This document shows positions 55,665 through 64,000 of a stretch of DNA of 64,000 nucleotides, one piece after another; position 1 is the first letter of the stretch, and every line of letters starts with the position of its first letter. Position numbers and translations under genes: made by a program. This stretch comes from Phycisphaerales bacterium. Its GTDB lineage: Bacteria; Planctomycetota; Phycisphaerae; UBA1845. The DNA is taken from assembly GCA_020639115.1 (NCBI GenBank), contig JACKHG010000013.1:62001-126000 (forward strand), given 5' to 3'. A model generated the notes under the pieces. The model was not told where the DNA came from. It saw nothing but the letters and a program-made list of their open reading frames with translations, and did not search any database.

Positions 55665-58231
55665 GCTCAAAGGACATTCGGTTCCACCCTCAACGGCCGT
55701 CCGGTGACGCACCGGTCAGCCGGACCGCAGCCTGCTGAACATGCTGCGTGAAATTCGACATCATCTCGCCGAAGAACGGGTGCGAGCGGGCCAATGCGGC
55801 TGCTGCACCGTCTGGAGTCAACGGCAAGCCGCGGCTCTCCACGCCAGAAGCGGAAGGTGCGGAATGAGACAGCCGCGAGATCACTGACCCTCGGGCCAGG
55901 ACCCCACCATCCGCCAACAGGTCGCAGAGGACGCGTTCGTCGCCTCCGGCGGCGTGCGGTGCAGGTTGATTCTGCATCCCAGCTTCGCCGCGCACCATCA
56001 GCCTCGTCGAGAACCCCGACCCGTCGTGCGGGAAATCACCGGAGCCTTCCACTCAAGATCTCTGCGCTGCACCAGCTTCACACCAGATCATCGACGCCGT
56101 CGAGACCTACGCGAAGATGCGCTTGGGCGGTCCGCCGCCGTCGCGTTCGTGCCTCGGCGGCGTCGGCACCGCCCTGCCGCTACCTCGGCCACGAGGTCCG
56201 TGCTCGGCGAAAAACCCTACGTGGACGACCTCAAGGGCCCGGCATGCGCTCCGCGCTAAACCCTGCAACTCTCGACACCCTTGCTTCCCTGGTCAAAGGG
56301 CATCGTCACCCACTCAAGCGGAGGCGGTCACCAACGTGCGGGTCATCACAGCCGCTGGCGATACGAAGACCGCTACGTCGGGCTGATCGAACAGGACAGC
56401 CCGTACTCGTCGCGTCGGCGAGAAACCCCACTGCGTCCGGCGACATCCTCGCGATCGTCGTCGCCGAGACCAAAATCGCGGGCAGCCCGCCGCCTCGTCG
56501 AAATCGAGTACGAGGTCCGCACGCCACGTCCGCCAGCCCACGCGACGCCCTCGAACCGGACGCCGCGAAATCCACCGAAGGGCAACCTGCTCCAGCAAGT
56601 CCACGATCCGCGGCGACGCCGGCGGCGAAAAAACGCTACGTGGTCGAGCACACCTTCGCGCCCAGCATCAGGCACCTTTCGCCGATGAGGGCGTGCCTGG
56701 TACAGCCGGCGCGACTTGCTGGTCTACTCGCCCGGACGGGGCGTCTTTGCGACGACCGCCGGCAGATCGCCAGATCCACAGGTACATCCCCATCCGGCTC
56801 GAGGGTCGAACTGGTCGCCAGCAGCGCGCGTTCGGCAACAAGGAAAGTTTATGGGCGTGCAGGGTCAGACTGGCCACGCTGGCAACCCCACCTGGCACTG
56901 ACGCCCCAGTCAAGCGAAACGCTCTCGCGGCCAGGCTTCCGCCACCATCCCAAGCGTCACCGATCAGAGATGATGCGCTTCGGGTGGGTTGCGACGCGGA
57001 CGGCCGCGCCTCACCGCATTTTTGCGCCCGCTGATCGGCGACAAGGCGCGTACGCCTCCGTCAGGGGCAAAGGTGTCGAAGCGGGCCGCAGGCTTGCAGC
57101 TACCGCGATGCGACGTCGACGTCAGGCACTGGCGGTCTGCAACCCGCGCCGTGCGCTTGCCGTTGCGGCTTCAGCAGCAGTCCGCACGTTCGCGATCGGC
57201 TGCATGGATAGACTGGCGGGCAGGTCGGGATCGATATGGCTGGGGAATGCGGCGCAGCACGCTTTGGCATCACTCCGCCAGGGCGATACCTTCGCGATCC
57301 GGCCAAACTCGACAAACCCGTTCGGTCCGGAGCAAACGCTGCTGGCGGTCAAAGGATCAGTACCGCGCGCCCGCAGAAGTACGCCGTGGCATCGCCTGCG
57401 GCATCGGGCATCAGCAGGATGCTGACACAGAGCAAGTGCTGCTGACCGTCGAGACGACAGCACCGTGACCATCCATGCAGGTTTCACCGAGATGGGCCAG
57501 GGCGCCTTCTGCCCGTCTCTGCGTGCAGTTCGCCTGCAGGAGTCTTGGCTACCCCCGCGCGCGTCTTCCACGCGACGACCGACACCACTTCACCGAACTC
57601 GATTGCGGGCACAGACCACGGCGAGCCGCATGCCGTGCTGGCCGAAGCAACGCCATGCATCGACATGACGCAAGCTCAAGGCCGACCTCGACGCAGACGA
57701 TCGCTGCAGGATCTTCGCGGACGGGAATACTTCGGCAACTACGCGTTGCTGCGAATACACCGCAAGCTCTGGCGCGGGTCGGTCGAATCCCCGCACGCAC
57801 ACCTCTGCGGCTTCGCCCGCAGGTGGTCATCCTCGACGACGATGGCTTGCTGAAAAGGTCATCGCCGCCCGCGACGTGGGCAGGTGATCAACGAAACTGC
57901 TCGGCGGCCAGCTCGAAACTCCCGTGCACATGGGTCTCAGCTGCACGCCCTCACCGAGACTTGCGTCTGCGGGTGAAATCCAGGCCAAATCGCGCCTGCG
58001 GCGTGCTCCGCCTTCCCTACATGCCGAGGTGGAGTGATCTTTGTCAGTGCCCGACCCCAGGTGCCCTACAGCGCCGGGGCGTCGGCGAGATCGTCTGGTG
58101 CCGACCGCGGGCGCACGTCCGCCAGGTGCGCTCTGCGCGTTCGACAAGACCCACGCCGCTTCGCGCTGCCCATGAAGACGCGCGCCGCCGCCCGGGCCAT
58201 CTGGGACAAGCGTTTCAAGCCCGGCAAGTGA
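55665..58231 (+). pseudogene. Selenium-dependent-type xanthine dehydrogenase (XdhD/YgfN-like), frameshifted
   Basis: Reading across frames gives a protein of about 855 residues. The N-terminal 2Fe-2S part includes TLNGRPVT, NMLRE, KNGCE-type and QCGCCTVW pieces, then DPTIRQQVAEDAFVASGGVQC, RCTSFT and IIDAVETYAKM. The molybdopterin part follows: YVDDLKGP, YVGLIEQD, DILAIVVAETK, LVEIEYEV, RYVVEHTF, VYSPGRGVF, RQIA, VQGQTG, HPKRHRSEM, GDKGAYASV, GFTEMGQG, DTTSPNS/ELDCG, TTASR, FATQVVILDDDGLL, LHALTET-like, GVGEIV...PT and FALPMK. These match Se-dependent purine hydroxylases, whose Se is a labile cofactor ligand. The stop is TGA at 58231. Confidence 0.84.
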
Positions 58232-58246
58232 GCCGCGAGGCCCGCG

Positions 58247-59317
58247 ATGGCGACGACCGCCCACAAGACGCTAAAGACGACGTGCGATGCAGGTGTGCTT
58301 CGCGCTGTTCATCACTGACATCAGGTTTTCTCCGTCGACCTCGACACCGCCGAGCGCCGCATCCGCGCCGCAACGCACCGCGAGTTCATCCGCCGCAAGC
58401 ACAAGGCCCCGCGTTACTTCCAGTTTCAGACGCCGCCGCTGCGCGCCACGGTCCAGGCTGATCGCATCACCGTCGCCGGGTACGCCACCGAGCCGGCGAT
58501 CGACTTCATCATCTACGACTTCGGCGCGGTCACCGTGGTCTACCGCCTCCCCCTGTGCGGCCCGCTCGCGGACATCCACCGCCTCGGCCTCGAACTCTAC
58601 GACAACGAACCGCTCCTCGCCGACGCGCAGCGCCGCGTCGAGCAGCTCCTCGACGTGATCGCACCCGACATCGCCAAGGCCCACCAGCCCGGCATCTGTC
58701 AGGGACTACCTCATTTTCCAGTTCGCCGCGACCACGCCGCCGCTGGATACCGCAGGCCGCTACCGCCAGCCCCCACGCCCAGCCACTCGCCCAGTTGCTC
58801 CGCACGCACGAGGCCGAGCCGCTCTCCGCCTTAGGAGGTGAGATTCCTCGCCTGCCGCATCGCCTGGCGCTCCAGCCTGATCGTATCGACTGGAACGCCG
58901 CCTGCTCGTCGGCGGGAGATGGATGACGTGTAGGCGGTATCGAATACGCCAACGTCAGGCACCTATCGAGATGCGCTTCCTCGACGACCAGCTCGACGCG
59001 GCTAGCCGGGCATTACCTGCAGTTCTCCCACCGCCGTTGGCCGCGCTGGTGGTCGCTCCGTCCGCAGCCGCTTGCAGTAGCCGGGCAAAATCGCCGCCTC
59101 CCGGCTCGACAGCGCATCCTCTTCGAGGTGAACAACACGCTCAGCGCTCCGGCGACCTACCTCGCCCGCGTCTACCGCCTCGCCGCCCAGCGCTGCACCT
59201 CGCCGAGTGCGGCATCACGCCAAGCTCGCCGACCAGCAGAACGCCCTGCGCATGGAAATCCTCGAGTGGATCATCATCATCCTCATCGCCCTCTCCATGG
59301 TGCTGTCGTTGAAGTAG
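58247..59317 (+). pseudogene. RMD1/DUF155-like C-terminally anchored protein, frameshifted
   Basis: A clean central piece reads FIIYDFGAVTVVYRLPLCGP, then DIHRLGLELYDNEPLLADAQRRVEQLLDVIAPDIAKAH. Later pieces in other frames include YLIFQFAATTPPLDTA, RIDWNAA, YANVE, EMRFLDDQLDAA, YLQFSHRRWPR, FEVNNTL and YLARVYRLAAQR. The tail KLADQQNALRMEILEWIIII gives a single transmembrane helix, ending at TAG 59317. The 'diverse N-part, ExxxxR helices, C-terminal helix' layout recalls DUF155 proteins (mitochondrial RMD1 relatives). Function unknown. It starts 16 bases after the dehydrogenase stop. Confidence 0.5.
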
Positions 59318-59465
59318 GTTGGCGCTGCCGATCTCGTTGCCTCAGCGTCCACACAACCACGCCGGCGGCTGACGACCACACCATGAAAATCGAGCGTTCC
59401 CTGTTAGGATTTCATGGTGTAGTCTGGCGTCATGGTCGCCCCAAAAACGGCATCGCTTGCAGAAT

Positions 59466-61280
59466 ATGAGTGAGCACTGCTTGGTCACGAAACGTACGTC
59501 AGCCGCCTGCGGATTGATCGCAGCCGCCGCGCTCGCCGTCGTGTGGTGGCGGCTGGGGGGCTGGTTGATCAACCCGGTCAACTACACGACCACCGCGGCG
59601 CCGCGGGCCCGCGACGTCGTCTGGATGATCGGGCCAGCCGCAGCGGTGCTGGCGGGCGCGGGGCTGCTCTGGCGCGGGGGCCAGGCGGCGCGGATCGCGC
59701 TCGTCCCGCTGCTGATGCTCGTCGCGCTCGCGGGACTGGCCTGGGCCGGGGTCGCGCCAGTATTTCTACCATTCGCGCTGCTCGTGATCGCCGCCGGATG
59801 GTGCCTGGACAGCCTGCGGTTGCCGACGGGCGCAGCGCGGAGCCTGCTTGACCGTGCGGCGCCGGCGATCCTCGTCTTGGCCATCGTCGCAGCCACCGCC
59901 TGGCATGCGCTCGCCCAGGAGAACTTCTGGCGGCACTTCATGCTCGGCTACGCCGATTTTGGTTTTTTCACCACCGAGCTCGAGCACTGCCTGCCCTGGT
60001 CCCAGGCCGCCGATCGCTTCGCGGACACTCGGATGGGCTACCACTGCATCCCCTTCTTCTACGTACTCGTGCCGCTCTACGCGATCTTCCGCTCGCCGAC
60101 GTTCCTCATGGTCATCGGGCCCCTGGCGCTTAACCTCGCGGCGCTGGCGTTTTACGATCTCGCCCAACGGCGTTCGGGCTCGCGCATCGTCGGCCTGCTC
60201 GTCGGGCTCGCGTGGCTCGCGCTGCCGTCGATCTCACGCCTGCCGTACGCGAACACCTACGGTTTCCAGTCGATCTACCTCGCCGTCCCGTGGCTCGCGT
60301 TCATGCTCGACTGCGGCCTGACGGGCCGCTGGCGGTGGGCGCACCTCTGCCTGCTCGCCGCGCTGCTCTGCGAAGAAACCGTGTGCGGCGTCGCGCTGGG
60401 ATGGGGTCTGTACCTGCTGCTGTTCACGCCGCGGCGCCGCGACGCTGCAATCATCATTGCCGTGGCGCTCGGCTACCTGGCGCTCACCACGCAGGTGATC
60501 ATCCCGCACTTCGCGACCGCGCAGACGTACACGCGCGTGCAGCTCTTCGGTGACTTGAGCGCTTCCGCGATCGTTCACCGGCTGACGCGCTCGCGCGACT
60601 GGCTCTACCTGCTCGCCCTGACGGCTCCGCTGCTCGTGTGGATCGTCCGCGCCCCGCGTCTGCTGCTCGTCGCCGCCCCGCCGCTGGCGCTCGTGCTCAT
60701 CCTGCAGAACCCCGACTGGCTCAACCTCAAGTACTGGCACCAGAGCTCCGCCCTCCCGGCCCTCTTCGCAGCCGCGGTCGTCGGCGCAACCCAACAGAGC
60801 CGCGACCGTAAGGGAGCGGAAAATGAACACGAACGCCCGAGAAGCTCTCTGGCGACCAGCGCCGCCCTCGGGCTCCTCGTCGCCACCCTGCTCGCCCATC
60901 AGGCCCTGGGCTATTCCCCCATCACCCGCGCGTACGCCCTGCAGCGCCAAAGCGGCGCCCTCGCGGCTGAGGATCCGCGCCTCGCGGTCGTCCGCCACCT
61001 GCGCGAATCGATCCCCCACAACCGCACGATCCTCGCGACCGAGCGCCTGGCAGCCCACTTCACCGACTACCGCGCGGTCTACGCGGGCCACGCCCCGCAC
61101 CCCACCGACGTCGTCCTCATCGACACCCGCGACACCTGGGACACCTCCGGCCTCGCCCAGCGTGTCCCCGAACTCCTCGCCGACGACGCCTGCCGCTTCT
61201 ACGGCGAGTCCGCCGGCATCCAGGTGCTCGACTGCGCCGACCCGACAGTGCGCGCCGAACCGTTCGTGAAACCTCGCTGA
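59466..61280 (+). CDS. DUF2079 multi-spanning membrane protein
   Basis: The 604-residue protein has about 12 hydrophobic segments. It has DUF2079-type landmarks: FGFFTTELEHCLPWSQ early, GYHCIPFFYVLVPLYAIFRSPTFLM and the LLCEETVCGVALGWGLYLL helix with acidic residues in the membrane. The family resembles GT-C/PMT-like proteins but its activity is unknown. A short repeat copy (60797-60819) is translated as SRDRKGAEN between membrane helices without breaking the frame. The ATG at 59466 was preferred over TTG 59457. Confidence 0.78.
   Translation: MSEHCLVTKRTSAACGLIAAAALAVVWWRLGGWLINPVNYTTTAAPRARDVVWMIGPAAAVLAGAGLLWRGGQAARIALVPLLMLVALAGLAWAGVAPVFLPFALLVIAAGWCLDSLRLPTGAARSLLDRAAPAILVLAIVAATAWHALAQENFWRHFMLGYADFGFFTTELEHCLPWSQAADRFADTRMGYHCIPFFYVLVPLYAIFRSPTFLMVIGPLALNLAALAFYDLAQRRSGSRIVGLLVGLAWLALPSISRLPYANTYGFQSIYLAVPWLAFMLDCGLTGRWRWAHLCLLAALLCEETVCGVALGWGLYLLLFTPRRRDAAIIIAVALGYLALTTQVIIPHFATAQTYTRVQLFGDLSASAIVHRLTRSRDWLYLLALTAPLLVWIVRAPRLLLVAAPPLALVLILQNPDWLNLKYWHQSSALPALFAAAVVGATQQSRDRKGAENEHERPRSSLATSAALGLLVATLLAHQALGYSPITRAYALQRQSGALAAEDPRLAVVRHLRESIPHNRTILATERLAAHFTDYRAVYAGHAPHPTDVVLIDTRDTWDTSGLAQRVPELLADDACRFYGESAGIQVLDCADPTVRAEPFVKPR
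60797..60819. repeat. Single copy of the CCGTAAGG(G/A)AGCGG repeat inside a gene
   Basis: Shares 25 of 29 aligned positions with the tandem units at 36033-36119 (core CGACCGTAAGGGAGCGG). It is in frame within the DUF2079 gene and encodes Arg/Asp/Lys-rich residues in a loop. Confidence 0.8.
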
Positions 61281-61351
61281 AATCTGGCTGACTCTCGCGG
61301 GCTCTGGGCGCAAAGTTGATTCCACTGCGGGTTCACGGGTGGGCGCGGCCC

Positions 61352-64000
61352 TTAGGGCGCGTCGAGCGTGCGACGCCATTGGGCCGCTTCAGCGTCATGG
61401 CCGTGGTTGGGTTCGGTGAGGTTCCAAGCATCGTAAAGGTCGACCAGTTCCTGCGCGGCGTACGCGCGATCCTGATCCGTCGCGTCCGCGGCCCCGCGCT
61501 GGATGGCGTAGGCCTCGCTCAGGTCCGCCTGGGCCGCCGCGTACTGGCCGGCTGCGACCCGGGCATGACCGAGCGTGGTGAGGAAATGTGCCAGCCGCGA
61601 CTGGCGCGTGCCGGTCAGGGCATGCCGCACGGCGGGCTCGTCCGCGGCGAGTTCGTCCACCGCCTCCGCAGACCGGCCATCATCCTCCAGCACCGAACTC
61701 AGGTTCGTGAGCAGGGCCAGGGCGTAAGGATGTTCCGCCCCCAGCGCGTCGCGAGCGCCGCGGTGCGCATCGCGCAGCAGCGCCACCGCCTCCTCCACCC
61801 GCCCCTGTTTCTGCCGCAGGATCGCCAAGTTGTTGATGGAGATCAGGGTATCCACGTGCGCGTCCCCCAGGATCCGGCGCCGCGTTTCCATCGCCTCGCG
61901 CGTCAAGGGCTCCGCCTCGTCCAGACGTCCCGCGCGTTGCAGCAGTGCCCCCAGGTTCCCGATCGAATTCAGCGTACTGGGGTGCGCGTCGCCGAGCACA
62001 CGGCGGCGAATCTCCAGCGTCTTCCGGTACAACCGCTCGGCCTCCGCGACCTTGCCCTCGTCCTCCAGCACACTGGCGAGGTTGTTGAACGACTGCAACG
62101 TGTCGGGATGTTCCTCACCCAGCACGCGCCGACGCCGCTCGAGCGCCTCGCGATAGAGTTTCTCCGCCTCGGCATACCGCCGCCGAGTCTGCAACAGGGC
62201 GGCCATGTTGTTGATGGAGAACAGCGTGTGCGGGTGGTCATCGCCGAGAATGCGGCGGCGCTTCGCCAGGACGTCACGGTAGTATGGCTCGGCCTCGTCG
62301 CTCTTGCCCTGGGCCAGCAGCAGATAGCCCATGCTGCTCATCGAGGTGAGCGTGTCAGGATCGTCCTCTCCCAGCAGGCGGCGACGCTGTTCGAGCGCTT
62401 CGCGATAAAAGGGCTCCGCCTCGGACAACCTGCCCTCCGCCTGGAGCAGCGCGCCCATGTTGTGCAGCGAACTCAATGTCTCCGGGTCCTCGTCGCCCAG
62501 CACGGCACGCCGCCGTTCCAGTGCCTCGCGATACAAGGGCTCCGCCTCCGCCAGCTCGCCCTGGGCGCGCAGCAGCAGACCCATGCTGGCGACGGACGTC
62601 ATCGTGTCGCGATGATCATCACCCAGCTCCTGACGCCGAATCTCCAGCGCACGCTCCTGCGGTTCTCGGGCCATGTCCAACAGGCCCAGATCGCGCATCG
62701 TCGTCGCCAGCGTCTGCAGCAGCCGCGCCTGAACGACCGGTTGGCCATCGAACTCCCGGTTGATGGCCGTCAACGCTGGAGTGAAGAAATCCTCCTGCAG
62801 CGTGGTCAGCGCAATGCCCGTGAAATCCGCTCCGGCGACGAGTTCCTCCAGTTCCGCGGCCCGCGAAGTACCCTCCGCGGCTGTCAGGCCGGAACTCTCG
62901 GCGGCCATGCGCGATTTCTCCAGCAGGCTCGCTCGTATGCGCGCCCCCATGGCCTCCGGGTCGATGTCCGCAAGTTGCTCCTCCTCGAAACCGGCCACCT
63001 GGGCGAGTTCCTGCGCGCGGGCCTTCGCGTCACCTTCCGCACGCTGCGCCCGCTCCTGGCTGATTTCCGCGGCCCGCCGCAGCCGGGCCTCGCGCAGGCC
63101 GAACGTCACCGAGACCGCCGTTCCGACGATCAACGACGCGACGACGACTGCGCCTCCGATGACCGCCCCGCGGTTGCGCCGCACAAACTTGCGCAACCGG
63201 TAGGCCGCGCCGGGAAACGTCGCCGACACGGGTTCATGCGCCAGGTAGTGCCGAATGTCGGCGGCCAGTTCGCCCGCACTCTGGTAGCGCCTCTCCGGCT
63301 CTTTCGCCAGGCACTTCATCACGATGAGCTCGACGTCGGCATCGAACCTGCGGCGAAACGTCGCGAGCCGCGCGGGGCCGGTTTCCGTGATGTGACGAAC
63401 CACGTCGTCCATCCGCCCCGATACCGGATACGGAAAGCGACTGGTGAGAAGCTGAAACAGAATCACGCCCAGGGAATAAACATCCGTGCGAATGTCCGGC
63501 ACGGTTGCGCCCGCGACCTGCTCCGGGCTGGCCCAGGGAAGCGATCCGATGAACTGGCCCGTCGTCGTCAGGCAACCGAGTGCAGCGGGTGCGCTGCGCT
63601 CCGCCGACGCCTCTTCGATCAGGCGGGCCAGGCCAAAATCGAGGAGGCGCGGCTCGGCAATGCTCGACGTCCACGCATCCGAAAAACGCGACGCCGGTTG
63701 CACCGATCCCGCCAGCCTGCGGCCGTGTCCCCATGCGGCGTCCAATTCGCGGTCCACGACCAGGATGTTGCCGGGCTTCAGGTCACGGTGAATGATGCCG
63801 CGGAGGTGCGCCGCGTTGACCGCGTCGCAGACCGCGACAAAGAGCTGCAGAATCTCGTCGGTCGAGCAGTTCGCCCCAGCCACATAGGCATCGATCGGCC
63901 GGCCGGCAACGTAGTCCATCACGTAGTACGCATGGCCGGCCGTCAGGCCGCGGTCGTGTACGGTGACGATGTACGGATGGCTGAGCCGGCTGAGCACGTC
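61352..64000 (-). CDS. Ser/Thr protein kinase with C-terminal TPR array (5' partial)
   Basis: The frame runs off the window end, so the ATP-binding Gly loop and probably the catalytic Lys are missing. Visible are IIHRDLKPGNIL (RD-type catalytic loop), LLDFGLARL, GSLPWASPEQ and a C-terminal kinase lobe ending near residue 265. One transmembrane helix follows (AVIGGAVVVASLIVGTAVSV), then a linker and about nine TPR-type 42-residue repeats with the consensus AEPLYREALERRRxVLGxxHPxTL. Planctomycetes carry many such Hanks-type kinases. The kinase is intracellular and, because the single helix separates it from the TPRs, the repeats should be extracytoplasmic. Confidence 0.9.
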   Translation of the reverse strand, partial: DVLSRLSHPYIVTVHDRGLTAGHAYYVMDYVAGRPIDAYVAGANCSTDEILQLFVAVCDAVNAAHLRGIIHRDLKPGNILVVDRELDAAWGHGRRLAGSVQPASRFSDAWTSSIAEPRLLDFGLARLIEEASAERSAPAALGCLTTTGQFIGSLPWASPEQVAGATVPDIRTDVYSLGVILFQLLTSRFPYPVSGRMDDVVRHITETGPARLATFRRRFDADVELIVMKCLAKEPERRYQSAGELAADIRHYLAHEPVSATFPGAAYRLRKFVRRNRGAVIGGAVVVASLIVGTAVSVTFGLREARLRRAAEISQERAQRAEGDAKARAQELAQVAGFEEEQLADIDPEAMGARIRASLLEKSRMAAESSGLTAAEGTSRAAELEELVAGADFTGIALTTLQEDFFTPALTAINREFDGQPVVQARLLQTLATTMRDLGLLDMAREPQERALEIRRQELGDDHRDTMTSVASMGLLLRAQGELAEAEPLYREALERRRAVLGDEDPETLSSLHNMGALLQAEGRLSEAEPFYREALEQRRRLLGEDDPDTLTSMSSMGYLLLAQGKSDEAEPYYRDVLAKRRRILGDDHPHTLFSINNMAALLQTRRRYAEAEKLYREALERRRRVLGEEHPDTLQSFNNLASVLEDEGKVAEAERLYRKTLEIRRRVLGDAHPSTLNSIGNLGALLQRAGRLDEAEPLTREAMETRRRILGDAHVDTLISINNLAILRQKQGRVEEAVALLRDAHRGARDALGAEHPYALALLTNLSSVLEDDGRSAEAVDELAADEPAVRHALTGTRQSRLAHFLTTLGHARVAAGQYAAAQADLSEAYAIQRGAADATDQDRAYAAQELVDLYDAWNLTEPNHGHDAEAAQWRRTLDAP

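Noticed and set aside
52150..58231. In-frame TGA codons in the dehydrogenase region as selenocysteine
   Set aside because: Selenium in this enzyme family is a labile cofactor ligand, not selenocysteine. The stops arise from frame changes and no SECIS-like element was seen.

Overview
The window looks like chromosomal DNA of a planctomycete, probably of the Phycisphaerae or a related uncultured lineage. It is GC-rich. Several secreted proteins end in the dockerin-like 'GDGDFDSDGDVDL.DF' calcium-binding module common in planctomycetes, and there is a PEP-CTERM protein with an Arg-rich tail. Other pointers are the order phoH / 7TM-HD / ybeY / corC, a GreA with a very long N-terminal region, and a short interspersed repeat with the core CCGTAAGG(G/A)AGCGG. 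This assignment is an inference from protein style; there is no rRNA in the window.

Layout. 0-5.6 kb is a tight plus-strand RNA/nucleotide cluster: phoH (5' cut), an HD phosphohydrolase of PgpH type, ybeY, a degenerate nitrilase-fold protein and a CorC/HlyC-type CBS protein. 5.7-7.5 kb holds a BNR-repeat protein, a MoaD/ThiS-like protein and an ABM-fold protein. 7.5-16 kb has a secreted beta-helix protein, an orphan PulE-type ATPase, a DUF1338 enzyme, an EamA transporter, an M43 metalloprotease and a PEP-CTERM protein. tRNA-His and tRNA-Gln follow at 16.3-16.5 kb. 16.7-25.4 kb carries an NCS2 permease, a reprolysin-like protease, a membrane-anchored coiled-coil protein and a transglutaminase-like protein. 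sdhCAB lies at 25.4-29.0 kb on the minus strand. A three-gene overlapping operon (two paralogous lipoproteins and a glycosyltransferase) occupies 29.8-32.3 kb. A GntR regulator with a perfect palindromic operator, a SirB1-like gene and greA follow. 36-44 kb contains an M6 protease, recA, thpR, a PfkB kinase and gltX. 44-49.8 kb has a repeat-bearing lipoprotein, two divergent Fpg/Nei glycosylases, an IS110 element and a cyclophilin. 50-59.3 kb carries oligoendopeptidase F, a purine-catabolism cluster and an RMD1/DUF155-like gene. The window ends with a DUF2079 membrane protein and a Ser/Thr kinase-TPR protein cut at the edge.

The most interesting part is 52-58.2 kb. No long reading frame survives there, but reading across frames recovers a selenium-dependent-type xanthine dehydrogenase (XdhD/YgfN-like, with its N-terminal 2Fe-2S domain) on the plus strand. 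Divergent from it are YgeY (M20 hydrolase), YgeW (knotted carbamoyltransferase) and a carbamate kinase. These are the signature genes of the anaerobic purine/uric-acid degradation cluster of gut enterobacteria and Firmicutes. The intergenic region between the two arms holds two adjacent perfect 17-bp dyads that look like operators. An NCS2 purine/xanthine-type permease lies elsewhere in the window.

A technical caution: frameshifts concentrate in 33.6-36.0 kb and in 45.3-59.3 kb (sparing 48.7-49.8 kb), while about 45 kb elsewhere is almost free of them. Family motifs survive between the frameshifts, so I read these zones as poor consensus sequence rather than true gene decay. Coordinates of genes in them are approximate.
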